64,000 nt of DNA from JBCCCJ01 sp039029315 (lineage in GTDB: Bacteria; Bacteroidota; Bacteroidia; J057): positions 27,559 to 91,558 of the forward strand of contig JBCCGK010000040.1 of assembly GCA_039029315.1 (NCBI GenBank), given 5' to 3'. The position numbers and the translations under genes were made by a program. Below, piece by piece: positions 18,033 to 27,100 of this stretch. A model generated the notes under the pieces. That model worked only from the letters and a program-made list of their open reading frames with translations. It did no database searches and was not told where the DNA came from. How positions within the stretch are numbered: position 1 is the first letter of the stretch; the number at the start of each line of letters is the position of its first letter.

Positions 18033-18731
18033 TTACACTTCTGAGATGCTGATTCCCGGGGAAGAACCATTTTGATCTGCTGAGTTCTTTTTTTTGATGA
18101 TTCGAATCTTCTTTTTGCTATCAGATAACTCCCAGGTTTTTATCCAGGCTGTGTCATCTAATACGATCCCGGTATTTTTATTCACAATTCCCTGAACTTC
18201 TGCATAGGAGCGAATCCATGCTGCAACAGTTTTGTCTTCAGGTAATGGCGCTTGGTAAGGAATAGCAAAATACTTTTTGTACTGCAACATTTCTCCTATT
18301 CGAACGACCAACTGGTCCAGGGAGAACAAACTCCCAAACCCTTCTGTATTGGTGCAAATATGCCCCTTCCTATAGCCGGTATACTTGACATTGGGGTGCC
18401 ATACGGGGGTCTCAAACTTGCAAATCGCCGGCTGCAAAGGAAAATTAGAAGGCAACTGGATTCGAAGTACATGAGAATCTTGATATTGAGGAGACTCATC
18501 CTCTTCTATCCCAATGATGGATCTGATAAAATAATGGACCCGGTAGTCTATCGGGACATTGGGCTTTCTCCTATCCTTTTTGAGGACTTCATAGTGAAAC
18601 AAACTAGCGTTCGATTGATAAAGCGTATGAAGGAATATATGTTCCTGAGCTCTTCGAAAGACAAACTCTTTCTGAATCTTGCCAAGATCATAATTGGGTC
18701 CTTCAATAATAGGGAAATCGCTAGATTGCAT
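18033..18731 (-). CDS. Operon A: E2-like ubiquitin-conjugating (UBC) protein
   Basis: 232 aa, cytosolic. The UBC core lies at about 45-165: FIRSIIGI strand region, LPSNFPLQPAICKFETPVWHPNV, then YRKGHICTNTEGFGSLFSLDQLVVRIGEMLQY. The HPN motif is intact (His112-Pro-Asn114) and the catalytic cysteine would be Cys126 in GHIC, the same HPN-to-Cys layout as eukaryotic E2s. A C-terminal extension ends in a basic tract (KKKIRIIKKKN). It should take an activated Ubl from the E1 encoded upstream as a thioester and pass it to targets. It begins 27 bases after the Ubl gene. The operon B E2 shares the same core and extra region (...NKxxGIVxDD). Confidence 0.88.
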   Translation of the reverse strand: MQSSDFPIIEGPNYDLGKIQKEFVFRRAQEHIFLHTLYQSNASLFHYEVLKKDRRKPNVPIDYRVHYFIRSIIGIEEDESPQYQDSHVLRIQLPSNFPLQPAICKFETPVWHPNVKYTGYRKGHICTNTEGFGSLFSLDQLVVRIGEMLQYKKYFAIPYQAPLPEDKTVAAWIRSYAEVQGIVNKNTGIVLDDTAWIKTWELSDSKKKIRIIKKKNSADQNGSSPGISISEV

Positions 18732-18758
18732 AACGTTTGAGAATAAGAGGTTAAGCTG

Positions 18759-19040
18759 CTAGGGGAGAATATTTGCACCTGGGTCCATATCCACTTGGAT
18801 CAAAATTCTATGCTTATTTCTGATGCCAATGGATTCCAGGGTTTCATGCGTAAAGCTTGGATAGATATTTTTGGAAAGATCTCTTGAGTACAGTTTAAAC
18901 ACACTCTTGCCTAATTGTTTGGATTCTGATTCTAATTCTTCGGTAAGTGCTTCATATAATTCTTCAACCGTTGAATGCTCAGGTATTTCCACATCATATT
19001 CTTTTTGGAGGTGTGGTACGCTGACTGATATTGTGAACAT
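18759..19040 (-). CDS. Operon A: ubiquitin-like modifier (beta-grasp) without diglycine
   Basis: 93 aa. The order is beta-grasp: TISVSVPHLQKEYDVEIP (hairpin), HSTVEELYEALTEEL (helix), VFKLYSRDL strand, SFTHETLESIGIRNKHRILIQV (the ubiquitin TLxxxxIxxxxxLxLxL pattern). The tail after the last strand is DMDPGANILP, with a single Gly and no Gly-Gly. It may be trimmed after that Gly by the JAMM enzyme of the operon to expose an E1-usable end, or may be used untrimmed; neither is shown. Its place between E1 and E2 genes marks it as the modifier. YukD/EsaB-like Ubls also lack diglycine, but no type VII secretion gene is present. Confidence 0.85.
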   Translation of the reverse strand: MFTISVSVPHLQKEYDVEIPEHSTVEELYEALTEELESESKQLGKSVFKLYSRDLSKNIYPSFTHETLESIGIRNKHRILIQVDMDPGANILP

Positions 19041-19078
19041 AGAGGATAATTTTACGATGATTGAAAAAAGAAGTGTGA

Positions 19079-20305
19079 TTATTGAGGTTGATTCAAATAT
19101 GCTTCGTCTCCGGTAAGCTCTACATAATATTCTTCTCCATTGGCAATAATTGTCAAAATATGGAGTGGAGGTATCCCCAGGGTTGAGAGAGAATAGTCAG
19201 GATAGAGAAAATCTGGCTCTATCTCTGAAATATGCTCATGAATGAGGACTTCTTCTCCGATTTCAATAGCCATAGCCGTCAACTCATCATCTTTGACATG
19301 TGGTCGGGGCTTGACAAAATCAATGGCCTGATCTCCAGATTCTGTTATCAGTGAAAGGATCAATTCATAATGCAATGTTATGACCACATCTTCATGATCA
19401 AAATGCCGCTGCAACCATGCAAACATTTCTTTCACTGTTGAGCTATGTGTCAGGGGAGACGAGATAATGTCCGTAAACCTGGTATGACTATCACATCGTT
19501 TCCCTACGGGATCACTGGCAAGTGTCAAATACTCATTGCTCAATCCCTCAAAGAAAAACTGGGCATTTCCCAAGGAAAATTTTCCATCGGGGTTCTGGAT
19601 CAACTTTAGGGCTTCCAGTACCTGGATAGACCCAATGATTGAGGAGGTAAGTGGGATTGTATTTGCCCTGCCAGAAGAAGCATATCGCCTGGCTCGATCG
19701 ACACATCCCATTCGAAATCTGATATTTTCCCAGGCTTCTTTGCTCAAGTTGCATTCATAACATTTTTCTCCGGGTCGATAGACATCTGCTTGCCCCCCAA
19801 AATCCAGAATTCCTCCATCAATCCATGGCTTGCCCAACCAATGACAAAATCGATTGATGTACAATCTCGCAAGCCGATTGTCTACACATCCGATGATGAC
19901 ATCCATTCTTCGTATCACTCCCAAGCCAATGTCAATGGTAATATCAGCATTGGCAGTTTGAATATTGATTTCTGGATTGATTTCCTTCAGGCGCTTTGCT
20001 GCCACCTCCACTTTAGCCATATCCCCCGAACAATCCTCTTCTCTGTATAAAACAGATCTGGATAAATTTGCCCACTCCACAATATCAAAATCTATTAAAA
20101 AGATGTTTTTTACACCAATCAGCCCCAGGTTTTTTAACACCTCATTACCCAGCGCTCCTGCCCCAATTACCATAATCCGGGCAGACTTGATCTTTTCGAG
20201 ATCCCATCCAGACTTTTCTACGCCATAGATTCTTTCTCTTTTCGGAACCTCTGAGCCATATTCCCTGGTTTTTGATACAACCAGACGGGTTGGGGGTTTG
20301 GACAT
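19079..20305 (-). CDS. Operon A: E1-like (ThiF/MoeB/UBA-type) Ubl-activating enzyme
   Basis: 408 aa. The Rossmann adenylation domain (about 25-290) shows GAGALGNE (48-55), IDFDIVEWANLSRS (71-84), the lysine in AAKRLKEINPEI and CVDNRLARLYIN (140-151). Zinc ligands appear as Cys182-x2-Cys185 (CYEC) and a later C-x2-H (KRCDSH). Cys201 (RMGCVDRA), just after the first pair and before NTIPLTSSIIGS, sits where UBA3-type E1s have their catalytic Cys; it is conserved in the operon B enzyme. A C-terminal extension (about 295-408), ending LSTLGIPPLHILTI...YVELTGDEAYL, looks like a beta-grasp ubiquitin-fold domain for E2 binding (inference). First gene of operon A, with a promoter candidate 27 bases upstream. 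Confidence 0.9.
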   Translation of the reverse strand: MSKPPTRLVVSKTREYGSEVPKRERIYGVEKSGWDLEKIKSARIMVIGAGALGNEVLKNLGLIGVKNIFLIDFDIVEWANLSRSVLYREEDCSGDMAKVEVAAKRLKEINPEINIQTANADITIDIGLGVIRRMDVIIGCVDNRLARLYINRFCHWLGKPWIDGGILDFGGQADVYRPGEKCYECNLSKEAWENIRFRMGCVDRARRYASSGRANTIPLTSSIIGSIQVLEALKLIQNPDGKFSLGNAQFFFEGLSNEYLTLASDPVGKRCDSHTRFTDIISSPLTHSSTVKEMFAWLQRHFDHEDVVITLHYELILSLITESGDQAIDFVKPRPHVKDDELTAMAIEIGEEVLIHEHISEIEPDFLYPDYSLSTLGIPPLHILTIIANGEEYYVELTGDEAYLNQPQ

Positions 20306-20331
20306 TACAAAAGCTAAAGTTAGTATTTATG

Positions 20332-20362
20332 CAATTATAATGTTTTGACATGTAAATGGCAA
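20332..20362 (-). promoter_or_regulatory. Candidate promoter of operon A
   Basis: On the minus strand TTG (plus 20360-20362), a 20-base spacer and TATAATTG (plus 20332-20339, one mismatch from TAnnTTTG) lie just before the E1 ATG at 20305. Spacing fits the Bacteroidota consensus. Sequence match only. Confidence 0.4.
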
Positions 20363-20384
20363 ATATTTTTACTTAAAGCTTTTT

Positions 20385-20522
20385 CCTGAACCTGAAGGCA
20401 GAAAATCAGAAACTCAATTCCGTCAGACAGCAGATTGATATCAAGGAACTGATCGGTTATTTTCAGGAAAATGAACGGTCTGCCAAGCCTGATTGTCCCA
20501 AAAATACCTGGCTGTCCTTTCT
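20385..20522 (+). other. Open frame without a start, possible gene fragment
   Basis: Between the serpin and E1 genes one plus-strand frame reads about 45 coiled-coil-like residues (LKAENQKLNSVRQQIDIKEL, then IGYFQENERS...) with no ATG and a stop just upstream. It may be the end of a degraded gene. Weak evidence; the rest of the 217-base gap carries only the promoter candidate. Confidence 0.15.
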
Positions 20523-21644
20523 TTACATCTTTGGCTCTCGAATCACGCCTGCAAAATTGATAACCCCTTTTTGAGTGTCCAACAAGAACATACCAAAAGG
20601 GCGGTTAATCTTGAATTCTTCGGCTTGTCCAAAAAATCCTCCGCGAGAAAATATCAGCGAGCTGGCGGCTGCAGCAGTGGTTCCTTTTTCATCTATCTGT
20701 ATGGAACATTTATGCTTGGATTCAGAGACAAAAATTGGTTTTGAAGAGAGCATTCCTGAAAAATCTCCCTTCGGCCCCAGATCGATCTGTTGTTTTCTCA
20801 ACCAACTCAACAAATCCCACTCTCCTGAACAGGAAAACTTAGGCATGTAGATCTTTGCATTCGTCCTTTGCAGATGCCTAAAGGTGCTTTCCAATTGCTC
20901 CAGCTCAGCTTCAGCCAACCATTGTGTTAAGTTGTATTCTGGCTTAGGCAAGGCCAGGAGCAATCCATAGCCTCCCCGATATTCGATGAATATCCAATCG
21001 GTCTTGTCATCTTGGGCATGAAACAGGTTCATGGTTTTGGTCATATACGTGACAAGAATCGTGCTCCCATCTTCTTTAAAAAACGTATCTTCTACATGAT
21101 CATCTGAATCAAAACTCCCTTCTCTCCATTCTCCAAAAAAGTAAACAGCATTGGTGAGCACCAAAGCCGTGGAGGCATCTACCTCTTCAATCAGGGACGG
21201 AATCAATCCTTTCGTTTGTTCCTTAATCCAGCCGTTGATTCTCTGCTTACTTTGTTCCGCATGACCAACATAATCCAGTGATTCAAGCCTCGCTTGAAAA
21301 TGCGTCTGACAAATATCTATAAATTCAGCTTTGAGCTCAAAGTTGATCTGTGGCCAAATGCCATTGGCAACCAGCCATTCAGCATCAGAGTTCTCTCCTT
21401 GATGATTCAACCACCCGAACTCTTCAGGCTGCATGTCTTCAGGGAGTTCCAACAAGTTGGCAAGATCCTGCTTGGTTTGACCTGCTGTCCCTATATACAA
21501 CATCCCCAACATTTGAAAAATAGAAAAGGGAGAGACAACTGAATTTTCCTCAAATATCTCAGGGATAGATTTCAGCAACTTAAATGCAAATGAATTGATT
21601 GCGTCAGTCATTGCTTCAGCACGTGCTTTTGTTGGTGTTTCCAT
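20523..21644 (-). CDS. Serpin-family serine protease inhibitor, cytosolic
   Basis: 373 aa, full serpin length, no signal peptide. Conserved blocks are visible: NSVVSPFSIFQMLGMLYIGT (34-53), INGWIKEQTKGLIPSLI, LVLTNAVYFFGEW (161-173), and the closing FKINRPFGMFLLD...INFAGVI (345-368). The hinge before the reactive loop is Glu319-Lys-Gly321-Thr-Thr followed by Ala-rich AAAASS, the small-residue pattern of inhibitory serpins. The scissile bond should fall near residues 333-336 (SRGG), so P1 is not certain. Lacking an export signal, it probably acts inside the cell. It lies upstream of operon A on the same strand, 217 bases away with its own apparent spacing; a functional link is possible but unproven. 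Confidence 0.92.
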   Translation of the reverse strand: METPTKARAEAMTDAINSFAFKLLKSIPEIFEENSVVSPFSIFQMLGMLYIGTAGQTKQDLANLLELPEDMQPEEFGWLNHQGENSDAEWLVANGIWPQINFELKAEFIDICQTHFQARLESLDYVGHAEQSKQRINGWIKEQTKGLIPSLIEEVDASTALVLTNAVYFFGEWREGSFDSDDHVEDTFFKEDGSTILVTYMTKTMNLFHAQDDKTDWIFIEYRGGYGLLLALPKPEYNLTQWLAEAELEQLESTFRHLQRTNAKIYMPKFSCSGEWDLLSWLRKQQIDLGPKGDFSGMLSSKPIFVSESKHKCSIQIDEKGTTAAAASSLIFSRGGFFGQAEEFKINRPFGMFLLDTQKGVINFAGVIREPKM

Positions 21645-21917
21645 GGAGCAGACGTAGGTAAGAATTGTGAATAAAATGAACCTGGCGTAAACAAAGATAG
21701 GAGAAAAAAGAAAATAAAATTCCTGCTATTCTCCCCAGCTTGGTTGATTCATCAGAATCATATCCTGTTTTTCTATGTTCAAGCAGCAGAGCTAAGTAAA
21801 ATATTCTATAACATCTCTTGTAAAAGTAAATAATTCTAAATTTTCATCATATCGCATAACTATTACCCCAAATATGTAATTTTAACAAAATAAAATTCTA
21901 ATCAAATCGATACATAT
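21645..21917. other. AT-rich divergent intergenic region
   Basis: 273 bases between divergent serpin and hppD genes. It must hold both promoters. TAAATTTT after a TTG with a 16-base spacer is a weak match upstream of hppD. No hairpin with a T-run or RNA gene was seen. Confidence 0.4.
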
Positions 21918-23054
21918 ATGCCCCTCACCCAACCATCTTCTATCCAAAAAATATTTCCTCAAGCGCAGGATTTCCTCCCCTTGAAAGGGACAGATTATAT
22001 TGAGTTGTATGTTAGCAATGCCAAGCAAGCTGCTCATTTTTTCAAGACCGCCTTCGGCTTTCAATCTCTGGCACATCAAGGATTGGAAACTGGCCGAAAG
22101 GATCGAGAATCCTATGTCATCGTCCAGGACAAAATCCGTCTCGTATTGACCTCTCCTTTGGTAGCAGGGAGTGATATTGGCAGACATTTGGATGTGCATG
22201 GAGATGGGGTAAAAGTAGTGGCCCTTTGGGTGGATGACGCAACAGATGCGTTTCATCAGACTGTCAAGCGAGGTGCCCGCCCGTTTCTTGAGCCCGAAAC
22301 TATCGAAGACGAATATGGACAAATCATCCAATCAGGTATTCATACCTATGGAGAGGTCGTGCATCTATTCATTGAGCGAACTGCCTATCAAGGCTGTTTT
22401 CTCCCTGGCTATCAAGCATGGAATCCTTCCTATTCTCCCTCTGAGACAGGACTCAAATACGTTGATCATATGGTTGGGAATGTAGGATGGAATGAAATGA
22501 ACACCTGGGTGAATTTTTATGCCGATGTGATGGGATTTACCCAACTGGTCTCTTTCGATGACAACGATATTTCCACAGATTATACGGCCTTGATGAGCAA
22601 AGTCATGAGCAATGGAAATGGCCGGATCAAATTTCCAATCAATGAACCAGCAGAAGGCAAAAAGAAATCTCAGGTAGAGGAATATCTTGATTTTTATGGT
22701 GGTGCTGGTGTTCAACATATCGCAGTGGCAACGGACAATATCCTTGACACTGTCCGGCAGATGAAGGAGAGAGGGGTGGAATTTTTGCAAGTGCCCAAGA
22801 CCTATTATGATACCGTTCTGGACAGGGTAGGAGAAATTGATGAAGACCTGCTTCCTCTGAGAGAATTGGGCATTCTTGTTGACAGAGATGAAGAAGGATA
22901 TCTTTTGCAAATCTTTACCAAACCTCTCTGCCCCCGTCCTACCCTCTTTTTTGAGATTATCCAGCGCAAAGGAGCAAAATCCTTTGGCAAAGGGAATTTC
23001 AAAGCCTTATTTGAAGCCATTGAACGGGAGCAAGAATTAAGAGGAACCTTATGA
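21918..23054 (+). CDS. hppD: 4-hydroxyphenylpyruvate dioxygenase
   Basis: 378 aa, two vicinal-oxygen-chelate domains. The Fe(II) ligands are all visible in the C-terminal domain: His184 (YVDHMVGNV), His267 (GVQHIAVAT) and Glu346 (FFEIIQRKG), and the family GFGKGNFKALFEA block is present as SFGKGNFKALFEA. It converts 4-hydroxyphenylpyruvate to homogentisate, the committing step of tyrosine degradation. It overlaps the following aminotransferase gene by four bases (ATGA), so the pair likely runs tyrosine to homogentisate. No homogentisate dioxygenase gene is in the window. Confidence 0.96.
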   Translation: MPLTQPSSIQKIFPQAQDFLPLKGTDYIELYVSNAKQAAHFFKTAFGFQSLAHQGLETGRKDRESYVIVQDKIRLVLTSPLVAGSDIGRHLDVHGDGVKVVALWVDDATDAFHQTVKRGARPFLEPETIEDEYGQIIQSGIHTYGEVVHLFIERTAYQGCFLPGYQAWNPSYSPSETGLKYVDHMVGNVGWNEMNTWVNFYADVMGFTQLVSFDDNDISTDYTALMSKVMSNGNGRIKFPINEPAEGKKKSQVEEYLDFYGGAGVQHIAVATDNILDTVRQMKERGVEFLQVPKTYYDTVLDRVGEIDEDLLPLRELGILVDRDEEGYLLQIFTKPLCPRPTLFFEIIQRKGAKSFGKGNFKALFEAIEREQELRGTL

Positions 23055-24151
23055 TTCACATTCCAGAAAACATACGTAGCCTTCAGACTTATAAACCAGG
23101 GAAGGCCAGTGATGCGGTATTGCAGCAGCAACCCATCGTTCTGTGTAGCAATGAAAACAACTTTGGCCCCTCCCCTATGGCTGTCGAGGCCATCAAAGAA
23201 GCCAGTGAACGCATTTTTTTATACCCGGATCCTACAGCTCAGCAGCTTCGCACCAAACTTGCCCAACACTTAGGGATTCAGGCTGATCAGCTTGTCTTTG
23301 GCAATGGATCAGATGCCATCCTTTCCACACTTTTCAATGCGTTTTTCTCAGCTGGAGAAAGCATCCTGACCTCATCAGGCAGCTTTGTGTCTTTGTATCC
23401 GATGGCGCAAATGAATCGGGTCCCTGTGCACAAGGTCCCCCTGACAGAGGAGTATGGGTTTGATTTGCACAAACTTCTCCTCAATATTCGCCCTCATACC
23501 AAGGCGATCTATTTGTGCAATCCCAACAATCCTACAGGAGCGATGATCCCGCAGGAGGAGTTGGAACAATTTCTGGACCAAGTCCCTGAGCACATTTTGG
23601 TCATTGTCGACGAAGCCTATTTTGAATTTGCCGAGTATATGAGTGCGGCCTATCCCGATAGCACCCGATTGGGATATGAGAATGTAATCTCCCTGCGGAC
23701 TTTCTCCAAGGCATATGGATTGGCTGGTGTGAGGCTTGGATATGCCATCGGACCTGTCCCTTTGATCGAAGCATTGACCAAAGTCAAGCTGACCTTCAAT
23801 CCCAACCTGCTTGCTCAAGCTGCAGGTGTAGCAGCTCTGCAAGACGAAGCCCATGTGCAAAAAACTTTATCCAACAATGCGATCTGGTTAGACAGATTTT
23901 CACAAACCTTCCGGCAGATGGGGATTCGGTACGCGCCTTCTTATGCCAACTTCCTCATGCTGGACCTGGAGAGTGAAGAGAAAGCTACTGAATTTTGCCA
24001 GCATCTTCAGGCCAAAGGAATTCTCGTCAGACACCTGGCATCCTTTGGCTTGCCACACTGTGTCAGAGTTTCCGTAGGGCGCCCTGCGGAAAATGAACGC
24101 ATGTTGGAAGTTGTTCAGGCAAGGTTCGGTCTGTTGAGACAGGAGCATTGA
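23051..24151 (+). CDS. Class I/II PLP aminotransferase, HisC-like; probable aromatic aminotransferase
   Basis: 366 aa with the histidinol-phosphate aminotransferase layout: SNENNFGPSP (33-42), FGNGSDAIL (83-91), CNPNNPTGA (156-164), VDEAYFEF (186-193) and the PLP lysine Lys220 in SLRTFSKAYGLAGVRLGY, with the substrate arginine in CVRVSVG near the end. By sequence it would be named HisC, but translational coupling to hppD (ATGA overlap) and the lack of any other his gene nearby point to transamination of tyrosine or phenylalanine to feed the dioxygenase. Both activities are known in this subfamily. Confidence 0.88.
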   Translation: MIHIPENIRSLQTYKPGKASDAVLQQQPIVLCSNENNFGPSPMAVEAIKEASERIFLYPDPTAQQLRTKLAQHLGIQADQLVFGNGSDAILSTLFNAFFSAGESILTSSGSFVSLYPMAQMNRVPVHKVPLTEEYGFDLHKLLLNIRPHTKAIYLCNPNNPTGAMIPQEELEQFLDQVPEHILVIVDEAYFEFAEYMSAAYPDSTRLGYENVISLRTFSKAYGLAGVRLGYAIGPVPLIEALTKVKLTFNPNLLAQAAGVAALQDEAHVQKTLSNNAIWLDRFSQTFRQMGIRYAPSYANFLMLDLESEEKATEFCQHLQAKGILVRHLASFGLPHCVRVSVGRPAENERMLEVVQARFGLLRQEH

Positions 24152-24187
24152 CTGGCCTTATTTTGTCTCTCAACGCTAACCGTCTAC

Positions 24188-27100
24188 TTACTGCTTGACG
24201 AATTTCACATATTGGCTTTCGTCTCCTGAAACTACATGAATGTAATAATATCCAGCTGTCCATCGCTGAATGGGAAGATAAATGCTGTGTTGATTGTTCA
24301 TCGTTTTGACTTCTCGACGAAACATCATTCTTCCAAAGGAGTCTACAATCTGAATCTTAAAGGATTGGTTGGGTTTTCCCTTCAGATTGAGATTGGCGAG
24401 ATATTCCGCTGGATTAGGAAACACAAAGGCCAATACCTGTCCATTGACCTCCACAAAGGGATCTATTCTCTGATCAGACGCAGATCCTTCCCCGTTTTCC
24501 ACCGCATTGCCTTGTGAATACTCTTCTTCAAACCCAACAGGAATATTTTTGTCCCATATAATCGTCTTGGCCGTATTGGTGATGATGGGTTTTTCATTAT
24601 CAAACACAATCGCAGCCCGATTGTAAATCCGTTTTCCAACATGAACTTCTTCATAGGGCAAAATGGTAAACTCTACGAATCCATGACTCTCTTCTTCATT
24701 CATCCCACTGTCTGGCAACATGATGTATTCAAATCTGAATTCGACAATGCCCTCTCCTTTGAGCACCATCTCCTGATAATGGCTGGTCCCGATGATTTGC
24801 AAAGATTCCAGGTCCAATGATTCTGGAAAAGTATCCGTAATGATGACATTCTCAGCAAAGAAACTCCCAACATTCTGGAATCTGATGCGATAGGTCAGCA
24901 AATCGCCTTTCATGAGGGTATCTTTAGGCAAAACAAGGATGTCATTCGGATCAATAGGTCCAACAACTGGCTCAAAGGAATCAGCATTGTTATCAGATAA
25001 ATCATAATCCTGATCTGCCTCTGCACATGTAGCTGATACCTGTTTGATACTGCCCATGGCTGCAAGAGCAGAAACAGAGTCAGTGATACTGATGATGCCT
25101 TTGTCAAAAGCGTCTATAGATGAAAACTCCCAGACATAGGTATTGCTGCCAACTTTCCGGTCCCACGGCACATCTGATTCAAGGGGAATCACCTCTGGAT
25201 CGAAAGTCACCGCCACCTCCACATCGTTCGCCGTGGAAGTCCCTTCATTTCCATAGGCCAACTGGTAAGTATTTCTCAATCCTCTCCGTTGGGCAGTTCC
25301 CGAAATATTTACCCAGACATCATATCCAGTACTATCTGGTTTTTGTGGCAAAAAGATGGTATCTGCCTGTCCAATTGTTACCGAAAATGTCTGATTGACA
25401 AAGCAAGGATGGGTATAATTGTCAATGGTATCCTGGACAAATTGATAACTACCTGCTGCCAAATTGAGTCTTGCGATGCCGTCCTGGTTACTGGCTATCT
25501 GATGTCCAATTTGGCTGATTCTGCCACTGATATTGGGAATTCGGGTTTCTCCTGCATCCAGGATACAATTGTCATTGCTATCGTGAAAGGCAAGAAAGAC
25601 AATATCCGCTGATTGAGGTTCGATAATGGAAATGACAGTATCAGCTGACTGATTGGTCAAATAACTCACACAACCTGAAGGCCAATACACCACCACTGAA
25701 TCCATGCTGGAAGACTCAGCCAGCCCAAAGTGAATCCGGCTGGAACTTTGGCTACTGACTCCGCCTGATAGGGCATTACATTGGCGACTCTGCCAGGTCT
25801 TCACGCCACCAATGGTACACTTGACTTGAACCCTGGCTCCAATGCCATCTCTATTGGATAGACTTCCTGTCAGATCGAAGCCTGCCCAATGATTTCCTCT
25901 GCTTGAGGCATCACTGACATAGAGTGTATTGGTCTTGTATCGATTATTGGCGACAAAAATGTCCAGGTCCCCATCATTGTCGAAATCTGTAAAAGAAGGC
26001 GAGATGGAATTCTCGGCATCTGTACAGAGAACAGAGGTCTCATCTTTCAAAAAGGTCCCATCTCCATTGTTGAAGAACAAGGAATTGGCATTGCCATTGT
26101 CTCTTACGACATAGAGATCGATATAGCCATCCAAATCAAAATCTCCCCAAACAGATCCAAAGGAGTGTCCCACTTCTGTGCAGATCGTCAGGCTGGTATT
26201 TTTGGTAAAACTTCCATCTCCATTGTTCACATAGAAGAAATCCTGTTGATTACTGGCATTGCAGACAAATAAGTCCAGATCTCCATCATTGTCATAATCG
26301 GCCCAACTGGCACTGTGAGAATTACCGCCATCGCTGGAAATCGACCCAGAAGTAACTTTGGAGAATTTTCCGTTTCCATCATTATGATAGAGTGAATTGT
26401 GTTCTCCCCTCAGATTGGGAACAAATACGTCCATCAATCCATCCTTGTCGTAGTCTCCCCAGACTGCATTGAAGGTGGGAAACACTTCCATATTAATGGT
26501 CGCATCAGCAGCCTTCACAAAGGTTCCATCACCCTGATTTTGGAATAGCTGGTTGTATCTCGTAGGCATGAAGTCTGTGGAAAACACATCCAGATCTCCA
26601 TCATTGTCATAATCTACCCAGCAGGCGGAGTGAGAGTAGCCTTCATATTTTCCTGCGACTTGATCAGGGGAAGATGAGAACGTTCCATTTCCATTGTTGA
26701 TATAGATCTTATTGGAAATTCGAACGTTGTTTGCCATATAGATATCGAGATCTCCATCATTGTCATAATCTCCCCAACTGGCTCCGACATTGGACCCCCG
26801 ATCTGATGTGGGCGCACTTGCGGAAGTCTCGGTAAAAGTACCATCGCCATTATTGGTGTACAATCTGCTCGGTTTCCAGTGAGAATAATCCGGGATCAAC
26901 AAATCGTCATCTCCATCATTGTCATAATCCCCCCAGGCAGCTCCCCAGGTATTCTGAGCTTCTGTCTCAAGGCCTGTATTTGTGGATCTGGCAAAGCTGA
27001 CATTTGCAGGCAAAGAACCTCTGGCCATGAAATCTTCGGTTTCTCCCAAGCCCAAATTCCCTGTTGCATCTGATTCTTTGATGTCATTTTCCGCTATTCG

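Noticed and set aside
18759..20305. Reading the Ubl/E1 genes as thiamine or molybdopterin sulfur-carrier genes (ThiS/ThiF, MoaD/MoeB)
   Set aside because: A UBC-fold E2 with HPN and Cys and JAMM peptidases follow in both copies, no diglycine is present, and no thi or moa gene is nearby.
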